Shown piece by piece: positions 45,570 through 58,049 of a stretch of DNA of 64,000 nt; the first letter of the stretch is position 1; each line of letters opens with the position of its first letter. Position numbers and translations under genes: made by a program. The DNA is from Azolla caroliniana (taxonomy: Eukaryota > Polypodiophyta), in NCBI GenBank assembly GCA_043228905.1, contig JBHGNT010000009.1:21204001-21268000 (forward strand), written 5' to 3'. The notes under the pieces are model-generated. The model did no database searches. It was not told the origin of the DNA and saw only the letters and a program-made list of their open reading frames with translations.

Positions 45570-45586
45570 GGACCTGTCTCCCAACA
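45570..45586 (-). repeat. Remainder of solo LTR X
   Basis: GACCTGTCTCCCAACA end of the LTR begun at 23049, followed by GAGCC (45587-45591). The 116 bp after it, to 45707, is element Y internal DNA ending in a purine tract. Confidence 0.88.
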
Positions 45587-45707
45587 GAGCCGGCAACCAA
45601 GCACGACCGGCTACGAAACCAATCGGGCGGAGACCGGACGGACAAGACTAACAATCATCGATAGCTTCGGCACATACCAGAGGATGTGCGGGTTCGGAGG
45701 GGGCGAG

Positions 45708-46586
45708 TGTCGTACTGTAATTCGCACACTACGTAAAAAATTGCATTTTTGGTCTCTCCGGATAGGACATGGAGTACTCGGTGAGAACCAGAAGGAGGAA
45801 CCGGTAAGGACCGGACCCGATAAGGAGAACTGGTGAGAACCGGATGAAGAAGGCCGGTGAGAGTCTCTCACCGGATGAAGAGACATATTTGTAAATAAAA
45901 GAAAGTATAAATATACATAGATTACATGCATAGGGCAAGATTCAAACCTTGCACCTCCATGTTTATAATGTAAAGCCTTACCATTACACTAACATATCAT
46001 TAGTGTTAAAAAAGTAAACGTCCCACATAGAAAGGTAAGGTCATGCTAGGATAAACTTCAGTTAGAAGAAAACGCATGATAAAAGAAAAGGCTACGCATG
46101 CACATGTAACGTGCATGAACACCATAATTGATAAAAACGCATCAAGTTAGAAAAAGTAGGATCGCTTTAGAAAAAGCATGTTAGAGAAAGCATAGAGTTT
46201 ATCTATAGAAAAAGCATGCATTGTTAAGACTCTCTTATCACTATATAAGGATGAGGAGCACAATGTAATGGATGTGGAATATTTGGAAATTGGATTTATT
46301 TCCTAAAACACCAATTAATAAAATATAATCGTGGGATTCATGAAGTATTATATAATCTATCTCTTCCAATCTATGATAAATTGTCATTAGGATTCTAAAT
46401 ATTAATAAATATGATCATCTATACTTGTGGGATTCACAAGTTTTTAATATCTCTCTTTTAATCGAAATTCATATTCTTATAATCTATTCATAACCAAACT
46501 TGTCTCAAATTCTTCTTTCTCGTAGTGCAAAACCTCAGTGGTTCCCACCCAACTCACGCAACGATTTGGTGCCGAAAGGCACGACA
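45708..46586 (+). repeat. 3' LTR of element Y
   Basis: 879 bp, TGTCGTACTGTAATTCGC ... GGCACGACA. Around 45925-46005 the antisense strand resembles a tRNA-like unit (AGTGTAATGGTAAGGC, GGTTTGAATCTTGCC). Confidence 0.82.
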
Positions 46587-47150
46587 TCGTTCACTGACAG
46601 CATCCTCAATACGGTTGCCGAACACGACTGTTATAGTTTTTCTAGACGGGTTCAGTGGTTACAATCAAATTCGTATGCACCCGAATGATCAAGAAAAGAC
46701 AACATTCGTAACGGAATGGGGTGTGTTCATAGTCGTAGTCATGATGTTTGGATTAAAAACGACACCCGCCACATTTCAACGAATCATCTCCGACTTCGAG
46801 GACTTCATTCCGGCTTTCATGCAAGTCTTCCTTGATGATTTCGCGGTGTATGGGCAGCAGTTGGAGCACCTTGCGCATTTACGATTGTGCCTTGAAAGAT
46901 GTCGGCAGGCACGACTCAACCTAAATCCGGCAAAATGTGCTTTCCACGTTACAAACAGTGCTTTACTCGGTCACATTGTCAGTCAGGATGGCATTTCCAT
47001 GGACCCTAACAAAGTTCAAGCAATCTTGAATGCGCCAGCCCCAACCACAGCCAAAGCACTTAGCTTATTTTTAGGTCAAATACGATGGCCTAGCGGTATG
47101 CTCCGATACCTCGCTGATTTCGCGACCCCCTTACACGCAGTAGTCCACAC
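46587..47150 (+). pseudogene. RT middle segment of element Z
   Basis: Continues from 20087: FTDSILNTVAEHD, LDGFSGYNQIRMHP, the catalytic box VFLDDFAVYG and thumb HIVSQDGISMDP. The frame is open for about 190 codons and is cut by element W at 47151. Confidence 0.85.
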
Positions 47151-47597
47151 TGTTAAGAGTCTATTACTAATGAATAGACCAAAGTAAAGTAAAAGAAGGA
47201 AAATAGATTGGATAGAAGAACATGTTCCACCCGACCACCCCGAGCTATGATCTAGACATAGCCAACCTACCATCGACGTCCCATACCGCCGAATATTAGG
47301 ATGACTAATACCTTGGAAGAGATAAACACGATCGTCGAGACGAAAGCCTAGCCCGCACCACCAGTGTCTAAGATAACAACCTTCTGACGTAATGTCCTTA
47401 TGAGGGTAGCTAAGCCTCATATTTATACCTTTTCCTAGGCCCCTTGAATAGATGTGCCTTTCTTAAAGGCTCTCCATTCATTGGTTGTCCAAATCATGAT
47501 AGTGCATGCACCTATCATTCCATCTATCCAATCATTAGTCCCTTCACTAATGTAAATATTAATGACCTACCCTCACCAACGTTATGTGTACATAACA
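47151..47597 (-). repeat. 3' LTR of element W
   Basis: 447 bp, TGTTAAGAGTC ... TACATAACA on the + strand, next to the purine tract. Confidence 0.93.
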
Positions 47598-47836
47598 TAC
47601 TCCCCCACTTCAAAAGATTGCACTCTTGCAATATAAAGTGAGGAAATTGTGCCTTAAGAGTATGCTCGCGTTCCCATGTGGCATCATCAATAGGTTTATC
47701 CATCCATTTGATCTTGAATAGCCTAATCTCTTTAGAATGTAAACATTAAGTACGAGAATCAAGAATTTGTTCAGGAACATGAGGTTTGTAAGAAAAATCC
47801 TCTAATATTACAAGATCTTGGATTGTAATGGTGTTA

Positions 47837-49706
47837 TCAGGTGTTATCACCAGAGCCTAAAAATGGTTTTAGACGACTGACGTGAAAAACAGGATGAATA
47901 CCAACGTTACGGGGTAAGGCAAGGTGATAACCAGATGACCCAACCTGCTTAAGGATTTCAAATGGGCTACAATATCGTGGGGCTAACTTAGCGCACTTGC
48001 CTGTAGACAATGACGTAGAGTCATTAGGGACACACAAAAAAAGTTTTTGACCACTAGTAAATGCACGGGGATGTTTATCTTGATTAGCATAAAATCGAGC
48101 ACGATATTGAGCCGTCCTGACATTCTCTTTGGCAATATGCAACATTTGGTTCATGTCTTGCAAAAAATTGTGTGTACTATCTAATGTATCACGATGAATC
48201 GTGACATCAACTAGGGCACATGGCTGAAAACCATACATCAACATAAAAGGACTATATCCAGTGGATGTATGTTTAGAGCTATTATAGGCAAATTCTAAGA
48301 TAGGAAGGTATTGCTCCCACTTAGAAGGGGTTTTTGCTACATAAGCTCGAAGCATGTCCTCAATAATTTGATTAACTCGTTCAGTTTGCCATCAGATTGA
48401 GGATGATTTGCGGAACTCATGCTCAACGTATTTTCTAGTTTCTTAAATACCTGAGTCTAAAAGTCACTAGTAAACTTGGAATCTCAATCACTAACAATAT
48501 CCATCGGTAATCCATAAAAGCGAAATAACTCATCAACAAATTGAATCCGCAACAAATTGAATCTGCGACAAATAACTAAGAGAATCCGCAACAATGTTCA
48601 TAGAACCCTTGTGATACCGTATGGAAAAATCAAAATCTTGCATAAGGTCGGCCCAACGGCCTTTACAACCAACAAGATCTGGCTGGTCACAAAAATACTT
48701 CAATGATTGATGGTCTATTGTAACCACAAATTTATTTCCATAAAGATAGTTCACGAATATGACGAGGAATGGGCCAAAGTTTAACCTTTTCAACGCCATT
48801 TTCCATAATTAAATGACCTAGGTACACAATAGATTTTTGGAAAAAATCACATTTTGAATGTTTTGCATAGAAAGAGTTGTCACGCAACTTTTGCAAAACA
48901 AATCGAACATGTTGAACATGATCTGGCAAGGTACGGCTATATATCAAAATATCATCCAAGAAGACGACAACAAAATCACCGAGTTGATCTCGGAAAACAT
49001 CATTCATCACTTGTTGGAATATGGCTGGAGCATTAGTCAACCCGAAAAGCGTGACTAAAAACTCATAATGGCCATAGCATGTACGAAAAGCGGTTTTAGG
49101 AATATCATCCTCGGCAATGCAAATCTGATGATAACCTGTTCGTAAGTCAATTTTCGTAAAATATCGAGCCCCATGCAAATGATCAATCAAAACATCGGCA
49201 CAAGGTAACGGATATGCTTTTTTAATTGTCATTTTATTCTTCTTAACTAATAGAGCTGGCGCACCCCAAGGTGATTTACTATACCTAATGTGGCCCATAC
49301 TCAAGTATTCCTTAAGATGTTTAGCGATCTCATCCTCTTCTAATCGACTAAGTCGGTAAGGTGGAATGCTCACAGGAGCAGCACCGGGGATGAGTTCAAT
49401 TTGATGGTCCACATTACGTTTCGGTGGTAAAGTAAGCGGCAATTCGTTAGGAAACATGTCTTGAAAATCATCTAAAATAGAGTCGAGTAATCGTTGTTCA
49501 TAATGTGGTAATGGTGTGGCGTCAATATTAAAATAATAAAATTGAAGCGCAAGATCAATTATACACGAATAAATTAATGAACCAGAATACCCACTTAAAG
49601 ATTTAGAAGACACAAGTGAACGAGAAGGAAGTTTGGAACATTGAATAAAATGTTTACAATTATTAAGTTCAAATGTGATTGAGTGATTAACCCAATCAAT
49701 GGACAA
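47837..49706 (-). pseudogene. pol: Pol remnants of element W
   Basis: RT (48732-49706; [22 protein letters not shown]), a short RNase H stretch (48560-48760; IDHQSLKYFCDQ) and the integrase C-terminal half (47837-48355; AYNSSKHTSTGYS, HPVFHVSRLK). There are deletions between RT and RNase H (near 48750), within RNase H to the integrase finger and early core (near 48540), and in early RT (after LVKK). Several frameshifts. Not functional. Confidence 0.88.
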
Positions 49707-49757
49707 AGAAGGGTTTTTATTAAAAAACCAAGGGTATCCTAAAATGACATCTACGTA

Positions 49758-51013
49758 TTATAGTTTCATAACATGAAAGTCAATCTTCTCCAAATAAGTA
49801 TCTATTTGAATTGGCAGTTGACAAACAATGTCACTGATGTATTGAAGGCTTCCATTTGCCATGTGAACTTGATAGATATGATCACTTGTGTTTATGTGGA
49901 GTTCCATTTGCTGCACAAAGTGATCCTTAAGAAAATTGTGAGAACTACCGGAATCAAACAAGAAATGTGTTTGTGTTCCATTGATATACCTAACTGCTCG
50001 GAGTAAATCATTAGGTCCAAGTAAATGTGAAGGAAAAGTGCATTCACATGAACTTAAGTGGTTGGTATGAACTTCAACAACATCAAAAGACTCACCTGTG
50101 TGACTCGTAGATTTGTCTTGAGGAGGGGTGTTCATTGACTTCCTCTCAAGACGACAACAAGTATCCTTTGTGTGGCCTCGCTTCTTGCAATATGCACAGA
50201 AGAGGTTCAGTTTCTTGGACTCATGGTCAAGAGTGTCACTGGATTGCTTACGTTTCCCAATGAACTTGACATTCGGAGTTTTGGCGAACTCAGGTTTATT
50301 GTGGTCTTTCTTGGAAGCCCTATGGTACCGAAGTACAATGCTGACGGCTTCCTCGAAAGTTGTGGGGTCCTTGTCATGGACAATCCAATGGTAATCCCCA
50401 TTGGGAATACCATTCAAATAGCAAGCAACAAATAATTTCTCACCCGTAAGTCCCGATTTTTGGATCTGGGGCCGAGCATGATGCACATAATCCTCGAGAG
50501 AGGTAATGGCTTACTCGACAATGTGAGCAAGTGTTGCGCTTGTTCAGTTTGAGAAGGTGGCTACCAAAACTATTTCTTAAAAACATCAACGAAACCTTCC
50601 CAAGTTGTGGGTAAGTTCTTTGCAATCCTTAGGCCGCGCCACCAAACAACAGCCCGGCCACCTAACTCACGACCGACATAACCAATTTTTACAGCATTGG
50701 GATTGGGGAGGAGCTCAAAGTTAGACTCCCAACGACCAAACCAAGTGCTAATGGCCTCCTCGGTTCTTTCTTTCTTATCTCCCTTGAATGGCGTAACTAC
50801 GAAAGAAGGTTCACCTTCTTTCTTGGACTCAATAGTCAATTCTTGGAATTTCTTTTCCAATGCCATATTGGCTTGCCTCATTTCGGCTAATTGATTCAAG
50901 GTAGTAGTGAGCAATTGCTCAATAGTGATCTCAACTTGTGTGCGAGATGTGGATTGGAGTTGAGAGGTCTCGGTCGGAGAGATTGCTCCAACAACGTTCA
51001 AAACTTCTTCCAT
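49758..51013 (-). pseudogene. gag: Gag-protease remnants of element W
   Basis: 50570-51013 gives the N-terminal coiled coil and first part of Gag ([20 protein letters not shown]). 49758-50486 gives the rest, a CCHC knuckle (CAYCKKRGHTKDTC) and a protease with [10 protein letters not shown] frameshift lies near 50500-50570. Closely similar to the G2 Gag. Confidence 0.87.
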
Positions 51014-52689
51014 GATGCAAGTTGTGGGTATGCAATATAAATAAGGAGGTTTAGAAAATACACAAGCAAAATGAATGCTTTAAATTTTGATTGTAAGAAC
51101 TTTACCAAGAAAGCATCTCATGTCTTTACCCCTCTAGACATATGAGATGTGATTCGAGATCCAATAACTATGGTAACACTATGGTGTTTTAAAAACCATG
51201 GGAGAAAACATAGCTAAGATGTCTTTCTCGGATCTCTATCTTGAATAATCATGGCGGCTCCCCGAGGCTCAACCATGGTTCTAACATCAATGTAGTTTCC
51301 TAGTTAGCCTTATATATTAGAATGCCAACCCAAGATGTATTGATATGGTCGAGAAAGTGTATTACGTGAAAAAACAAGTGCACTCCCAAGTAATATTCTA
51401 GTCTTGCGAGTAGCAAGCAAATGTTATGAAAAAAACAATAAAATAAGGCACTACCCATAAAAATCAAACAGTGACGAAAACAAGGGTCAAAAAACCCATG
51501 TGTTGCCTACTAAAAAAAATGTCACAAATAAATGGATGGTGCGAGATATGCACATATACATCCCAATATGGTGGTTGTAATTTGCACAATTGTGACATAA
51601 GCCACAAATTGATACAAGTGGTGGTGGTGTTGTGCGCAAAGCCACATCAATAGGGGAACTCATGTGGTTTTACTCGAGTTTTAAGGCTCAATAATATGAG
51701 TTAAACCTAGATGAGCCGTTGGAAAAAATTGTTCAACAAACGGCATGATGCCCACTCAATATTAAAAAATAGTCTAAACATGAATCGTTACACCATTAAA
51801 CGTACATAAATAGTTTAGATGAACTTAAAATAAGGGCGAGAAAGAGAGTTAATTGTGGGCGGGTAAATGACAATTATTAGAAAATCATACAAAAGTGAAA
51901 CGAAAATTTGTGTAATTAGAAATTAATTAGAATAATAATCAATTAGGTGTATGGAACATTAAGCATGCCTTAAGGTACGAAACCCTAGAGTAGTCGACAT
52001 GCACCTCCTCAAGACCACCACATCTCCCTAGAATCGGCCAATAAAGAGTAAAGTGATGGCTCAATAAAGAGTAAAGTGACATAGGTAAGCGGCATATACC
52101 TCATCAAGACCACAACATCCTATAGAATCGGCCAAGTGATAGCTGAATAGAGAGTAGAGTGACATAGGTAGGCGACACACACCTCGTCATAGCCACAACA
52201 TCCCATAGACTCGGCCAAGTGATGGCTAAATAGAGGGAAGAGTGGCATACTCAACATCATATGCAAAAGGGTCGTGAGGTGAGCGTGTGCGATTAGAACA
52301 AACACGCTTGACCCAATGCACAACAATAATTAATATCGTAAGAGAAGGCTCAAGACAGGGGAGCATAAGAGATACATCGCAATATACAAAAGGGCCATGA
52401 GTTGAGCGTGCGCGATTAGTGCAAACACGCTCAGCCCGATGCACAATAATAATTAAAATCTTATCGTGGTAGAAAGAAGAAAGAAAAGAAAAGAAAATGC
52501 AATACAAATTTGATTCGACCAACAAGAACGCATCATAGAAAGAAGAAAGATCGAGAAAGAAGAATACCGAGTTTAGAGTGTTGTTTTGATCTTGAGAAGA
52601 GCATGACGAGCCTTCTTAGATCCCCATCGCTCACACGCGAAAAAGATCAAAACAACAAAAAAAATTGTTAGTAATAGCTCTGATACCAT
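51014..52689 (-). other. 5' leader of element W
   Basis: Homologous to the G2 leader at 51110-51310. 52001-52240 holds three imperfect tandem repeats around ACAACATCCYATAGAATCGGCC. 52240-52470 holds two copies of a 130-bp segment around CGCGATTAG and ACACGCT, followed by the primer site at 52677-52688. Confidence 0.75.
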
Positions 52690-53137
52690 TGTTAAGAGTC
52701 TATTACTAAACAATAGACCAAAGTAAAGTAAAAGAAGGAAAATAGATTGGATAGAAGAACCCGTTCCACCCGACCACCCCCGAGCTATGATCTAGACATA
52801 GCCAACCTACCACTGACGTCCCATACCGCCGAATATTAGGATGACTAATACCTTGGAAGAGATAAACATGATCGTCGAGATGAAAGCCTAGACTACACCA
52901 CCGGTGTCTAAGACTGCAGCCTTTCGACGTAATGTCCTTATGAGGGTAGCTAAGCCTCATATTTATACCTTTTCCTAGGCCCCTTGAATAGATGTGCCTT
53001 TCTAAAAGGCACTCCATTCATTGGTTGTCCAAATCATGATAGTGCATGCACCTATCATTCCATCTATCCAATCATTAGTCCCTTCACAAATGTAAATATT
53101 AGTGACCTACCCTCACCAACGTTATGTGTACATAACA
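52690..53137 (-). repeat. 5' LTR of element W
   Basis: 448 bp. About twenty differences from the 3' LTR, hence older than the copia and G2 insertions. Confidence 0.93.
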
Positions 53138-53142
53138 CACAC

Positions 53143-54225
53143 AGTCCCCTTTCGGTGGACGGAACGGGAGGACAAGGCCCATCAATCACTTAAAGTAATG
53201 CTTTCCCGTGCTCCAATAGTCCAACGTCCGAATTGGGCATAGCCCTTTCACGTATTCGTAGATGCATCCGACATCGCCATTGGCAGCACTTTAATGCAGA
53301 AAACTCCCCCGAATTGGTATCGCACCGTTTACTACACTATCTGACGTCTCTCGGCAGCGGAAAGGAATTACTCCACCATAGAACGTGAAGTGCTCGGCAT
53401 GATATATAGTATCACTAAGTTTCGGCACTATCTGCTCGGCCGAAAATTCACTTTCCACGTGGATCATTCGGCATTGTTGTATCTTGTTCATAAACAAACC
53501 CTAACTGGTTGCTTAGCACAGTGGATGCTACTCCTTCAAAAGTTTGATTTCGATATCCAACACCGACCAAGGGTCCAACATGCGATAGCCAATTATCTTA
53601 GTCGGTTAGAATCTGGGGAACCCATGGAACAGGAATACGATGATTTACCGGACGCATCCCTCTTCTCCATCGACACAAAGTCCACCGATCCCGAAGACAT
53701 TTGGATCATGGAAATGACACACTTCTTGAGTATTGGCCTTCCATCGAACTATCTCACGCTCGATGCTAAAAAACGGCTAGCAGTCCAAAGCCGAAATTTT
53801 GTGTTTATTTTCGAATACTTTGTATCACAAAGGCTCGGACGGCATCTGGAGACGCACGGTCTGAAATTTCAAGAAGGATGTCATACTCCACGATGCGCAT
53901 CAAGGAATTGTGGGCACCCATTACGCAGGAGACGCCACAACAAAAAAAATCTGGCAAAGCGAGCTATGGTGGCCGACTACGAAAAAAGACACTCATAACT
54001 TTTGCAAACAATGCGACCTCTGCCAACGGATGGGACATCCTCGTGGCGACCGATTATTGCACGAAATGGGTCGAAGCGAAAGGTCTTCGAGATAACACGA
54101 CCATGTCCACTGCAAAATTCATCTACGAAAACTTATGGTGCCATTTCGGGTGTCCCATCGAACTGGTGAGTGATCAGGGAGGCCACTTCGTCAATCAAAT
54201 CATATGCGAATTAACCTCACATTAC
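53143..54225 (+). pseudogene. RNase H and integrase segments of element Z
   Basis: RNase H: FVDASDIAIGSTLMQ (with a stop just before it), EREVLGMIYSITKFRHYLLG, VDHSALLYLV. Then an integrase finger in shifted frames ([22 protein letters not shown]) and core ([21 protein letters not shown]). A deletion removes sequence between the finger and the first catalytic Asp. Cut at 54226 by an insertion. Confidence 0.8.
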
Positions 54226-54976
54226 GTTGTCGTGAAGATTTCCGGCTACGGTGAGAAAACCGAGAGGGACAAATAAAATGGGGATGTGCAACATTGCACA
54301 TGCACTTGTAAATTTGTGTAATAAGAATAAGCAAACAAAATGTAATGGGAAGGGTAATAATCTAAGGTGCTAAAGGTGCACCACGAATTTCGTAGAGGCA
54401 TAAATGTGATGTGCACTTTGTAGAGTAGAATGAATAGTGGGCATTGAGAGTGAATGTGATAGGAGAGAGAGAGTTAAGGCCCACCGATTTAAGATCAAGG
54501 GAGATATTCCCCATTAAATGAAAGGGGATTTGACTCCCTCTTGTAATGTGCTCACCCCTTACTACTATAAAAGGGAGTGAGGGGTCACTTGTGAAGGGGT
54601 TGCCTATTTTGGAGTGTGAAAGGTATACCACATAGTTCTAGGGTTCTTCTTCTTCCCATTTCAGTTTAGGGTTAGGGTTTCTCTTAGGGTTTCCTTATTG
54701 ATCTTCTTTACTTTACTTATCCGGTTAGGGTTTCTTGTAGTCGTTGGGTTTTGGCCTATGCCGCCATGGTTGTATTCGTTTGTGTTTTCTTAATATAACT
54801 TGTTGAGTATTTTGCCGCCATCCATCTCTTGTTCAATCTTCATGTCATATTCATTCTCCTCTCCTCTTGAGCTAGGCTTCCGTTTCGTGTCTTATTCCTT
54901 CTCCTCAACTCCCTAGTTCAAGACCCTTGCGGTCCCACCTCGGATCCTACACGCGATCGCGGAATATCACGACAAC
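54226..54976. repeat. LTR-like insertion with 9-bp inverted ends
   Basis: Ends GTTGTCGTG and CACGACAAC interrupt the integrase of Z between residues that should be adjacent. Contains a TATA box (CTATAAAAGGG near 54565), a run of TTAGGGTTAGGGTTTC (about 54664-54690) and no ORF. This fits a solo LTR starting TGTCGTGA and ending TCACGACA. A 5-bp target duplication is not evident, so a small inverted-repeat DNA element is the alternative. Confidence 0.6.
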
Positions 54977-55678
54977 ACAATGGTACATAAGAAAAGCACC
55001 CTGTACTACCCCCAAGCCAATGGTCTTGCCGAGTCAACAAATAAAACCCTCCAGACAATTCTAAAGAAAATCGTGAATGAGCATTGAACAGACTGGGACG
55101 ACAAATTGCATAGTGCACTCTGGGCTTACCGCACTACATTCAAGACCAGCATCGGGTCCACGCCCTTTCGAATGGCGTTTGGCTTGGAAGTTGTAATGCC
55201 AATCGAGTTCCAGATTCCAAGTTTGCGGGTACAAATCGCCGAATGATTTCCTAAATCTTACTCGGAATGGCAACGACTAGAACAACTGCTCAAACTTGGG
55301 GAAGAGCGCATCGCCAGTTTCGCCCAATTGGAGCACGACCAACGGAGACGAAAAGCTTTCATAGATCGGCATAACCGTGATCTCGAAAAATCCTTCGTAA
55401 TCGGCCAACCCGTCCTAGTGTTTCAAACATGGCTCAGGACGATGCTGGGAAAACTTCGGTTCCGATGGACGGGACCGTTTTGGATCATCAACACGTATAA
55501 CGGCATGCTCGGCACACTAGCTAGGAAAGTAGTCAAGAACTGGGTCAACGGATTTCGGTTGAAACCGTACCGCGGGCTGACACCACCAAACCCCTTCACG
55601 GACCAACCTCATGACCAGGACCAAACCATGGTAGGTGACACCGAAGATTTCGGGGGCACCACGCCCCAATCACAGTAA
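54977..55678 (+). pseudogene. Integrase C-terminal segment of element Z
   Basis: Resumes with STLYYPQANGLAESTNKTL (the Glu of the catalytic triad), then AYRTTFKTSIGSTPF, a GLEVVMPIE motif and a C-terminal domain with FRWTGPFWII. Two stops (55084-55086, 55242-55244). The ORF from 55328 ends at 55678. Confidence 0.8.
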
Positions 55679-58049
55679 TTTTTTCACCTACCGGCCACAT
55701 GTATACAATTATGGGAAAAAAAAAAACCCACTCACTATTTAAGGACGAGGCAAGCCACACGAGAAAAGAAAGTACAAACGGTTCACACGACGTGTGGCCT
55801 TAAGTATCAGTATGGCAGGAAAGATTCTCAATCTAGGGCACAAGGGCACGTCTTGAGAACTGAGGCATTCACATAAAAGATGCAACTACAGCCATAGCGA
55901 CCACAATGGTTCTGCTCAAACCTCCTATCACTCTCTTACTCTCTGTAACCTACCTCCCTCTCGCTCTCCATCTCCATAGCCTTCTGAGTTTTCTGATCAC
56001 AACATGTCGATCGAAGTATTTAAGGAGCTCCGCACCTGGATAACCAGACACGGCTTAACAGGTTATCTCAACATCCTCGAAGCACCTGCTCACCCCTAAG
56101 TATTTGATGTATTCTACATATTTAATAAGTATTTAACATTTGCAGAAAGTTTTAAACAATTTTTGAAAAAATAATTTTAAATTATAAGAAGTGTTTAACG
56201 TATCTTACACTTATTCTACATATTTATCTGTGCATAGTTCTACTTATTTCCATTTCAGATAGTTGGGAACTACAACGGGTTGGCTGCCAACCTTTTTTTT
56301 TCCCCAAAAAAACTCCTTCCATTAGTAATAAAATTTTACAAATGAGACTATTATATACAAATCCCTGTAGGGACACGATAGTTCCATCTTATGTGGATGT
56401 CCACTGACTCAAGAAAGGGAGAGGACGACCATTGTTGGATGAAGGCTATTCGTTGTCTTTCAACTCCATCGGAGCCGCCCTTGAGGCGCTGCCAACCAAT
56501 TTTAGTTCGATACTTGGGAATAGATGATCATAAATAAAGATCTCAAATGTTTGTTGATGGAAACAAATCAAATGAGTGGATTTGTGCCAACATCCTTTCA
56601 CTAATTGTACTAACTTAATTAGGACAATTTGTTAAGGATTCCCCTTAAATGATATACCACAAGAATATGACGTATTTGTCTACAAGACTTGCATATCTAC
56701 CCATAACCTAGCTTGATCAATGTACGAATCTCTTATCTTTAGAGGAATGGGAAATATTTGAAGGTTACAATGGAAACTCCTTCATAAATTGTGCTTGCAA
56801 CAGAAAAGCATGTCTGATTAAGAAAAGTGATGCAAAGAAGTTATCGCAAAAGTGTTGAATCAAGCATGATGTGAAGGATACTCTTCCTAACTCATCTTTA
56901 CCTCTGTCCTACTTTAATTTAATAACAAACAAATCCCAATAATGTTATAAAATGGATCATTCTGGAAAAAACACTAGTATACTATGTTATAGAAACCCCT
57001 TCAAAAAGTTTATTTCCTCAACTATAATGAATCCAATAAAGAACATATTCAAATGTCACAATCCATACATCTATCCATTGATGCAAATAATGCATCATCT
57101 ATAGCACCAAAAGGACACAATAAAAAGGGCAAGACAATAATAATCAAAGCCAATCAAATAATGTAATGTCATTTTGCTAGGAAAATAGTGTTGTACATAC
57201 AAGTTACTTTCGTAAAGATGTGTTTTTATGAGAAAAATGTGCACATCATGAGCTTCATTGTATAATCATCTTTGAATTGCATCGTTTTCAACCCTTGGGT
57301 TGTGGATTGTGGATTTGTAAAACTAGTTTTTTGACGTGAAAAGTGATGTGTACCACCATATGTTGAACCCAAAAAACTTGAATTTTACGACGAACATTTA
57401 AGCATAACATCAGACACATTACATTCGACTTGAACTCGCATCGTAAGCTCATAAAGCATAATAGTTGCCTCTACCTATATGTTTAATGTGAATGCTTGGA
57501 CATTGTGATTTAGAACATAATATCATGGTCTTTTAGGGTTCGCTCCCCATCCGTGCTGTGTTTAGGGTATGCATTAAGCCTCTGAGTGGGTACACATCCA
57601 CGCATTTGCATTAAAAGTGTCCATCCAATGTGTGTGTTAAGGTCACCATATTAGGCTATCTTGTGGTTATTCTCATCTATGATGTTCCGATAATCAAATT
57701 CGACACAAGTCTTCAGTGTTCTCTTCGACTCTTTTCACACATGGTGTCACTTCCTCGACACTATCGGTTGGGAGGAACACTTCTCGTGTGGCCTACATGA
57801 CATGAGATACAGATGAAGTGGCAGAGGAAATGTATTGAGTAAGAGTAAATATAGGTCACATACCACACCAAACATGTGTTAGGTTACAGTCATTAAGATA
57901 AAAAGAGATTATAATTAGCAACTAATCATCCGAATCTCTATTAGGTTAAGTTAATTGCTCGTGATTAGTGAAAGGAGAAGCGTAATGAAATAATCATTGG
58001 AGAAACTGGTTTAGAACCTCATGAACCAATCCGGAATTCCTCGGTTTGG
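55679..58049. other. Unrecognised sequence between Z and the PPR gene
   Basis: Follows the end of Z's pol; 55700-56100 may hold its lost 3' LTR, but no boundary is evident. The rest is AT-rich with no ORF over 80 codons, RNA gene or clear repeat. The PPR promoter should lie in the last few hundred bases. I could not identify it. Confidence 0.4.

Larger units (their letters stand above)
20088..46586 (+). mobile_element. Gag-only LTR element Y, split by solo LTR X and its guests
   Basis: LTRs at 20088-20906 and 45708-46586. A leader with TGGTGAACCCGACGTGAA follows the left LTR and a purine tract (CGGAGGGGGCGAG) precedes the right one. Internal DNA is 20907-23048 and 45592-45707, about 2.3 kb, with a Gag-like ORF and a charged ORF but no protease, RT or integrase. 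It therefore looks non-autonomous. No clear target duplication was found, though Z's RT resumes at 46587. Confidence 0.78.
47151..53137 (-). mobile_element. Ty3/gypsy element W, decayed
   Basis: LTRs 47151-47597 and 52690-53137, about 95% identical by eye. Target duplication CACAC (47146-47150, 53138-53142). Primer site for initiator tRNA-Met at 52677-52688, purine tract at 47598-47610. It is a relative of G2 in protein and leader sequence, older and with internal deletions. Confidence 0.94.
17902..55678 (+). mobile_element. Old gypsy element Z, split by nested insertions
   Basis: Degenerate gag, protease, RT, RNase H and integrase segments follow each other in order on the + strand at 17902-20087, 46587-47150, 53143-54225 and 54977-55678. 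They are separated by elements Y, W and an LTR-like insertion. Several stops and frameshifts are present. Its own LTRs were not identified. The left end abuts LTR X within gag. Confidence 0.8.

Noticed and set aside
54664-54690. Telomeric insertion (TTAGGGTTAGGG)
   Set aside because: Short, imperfect and within an LTR-like segment with a TATA box. It is probably leader sequence.
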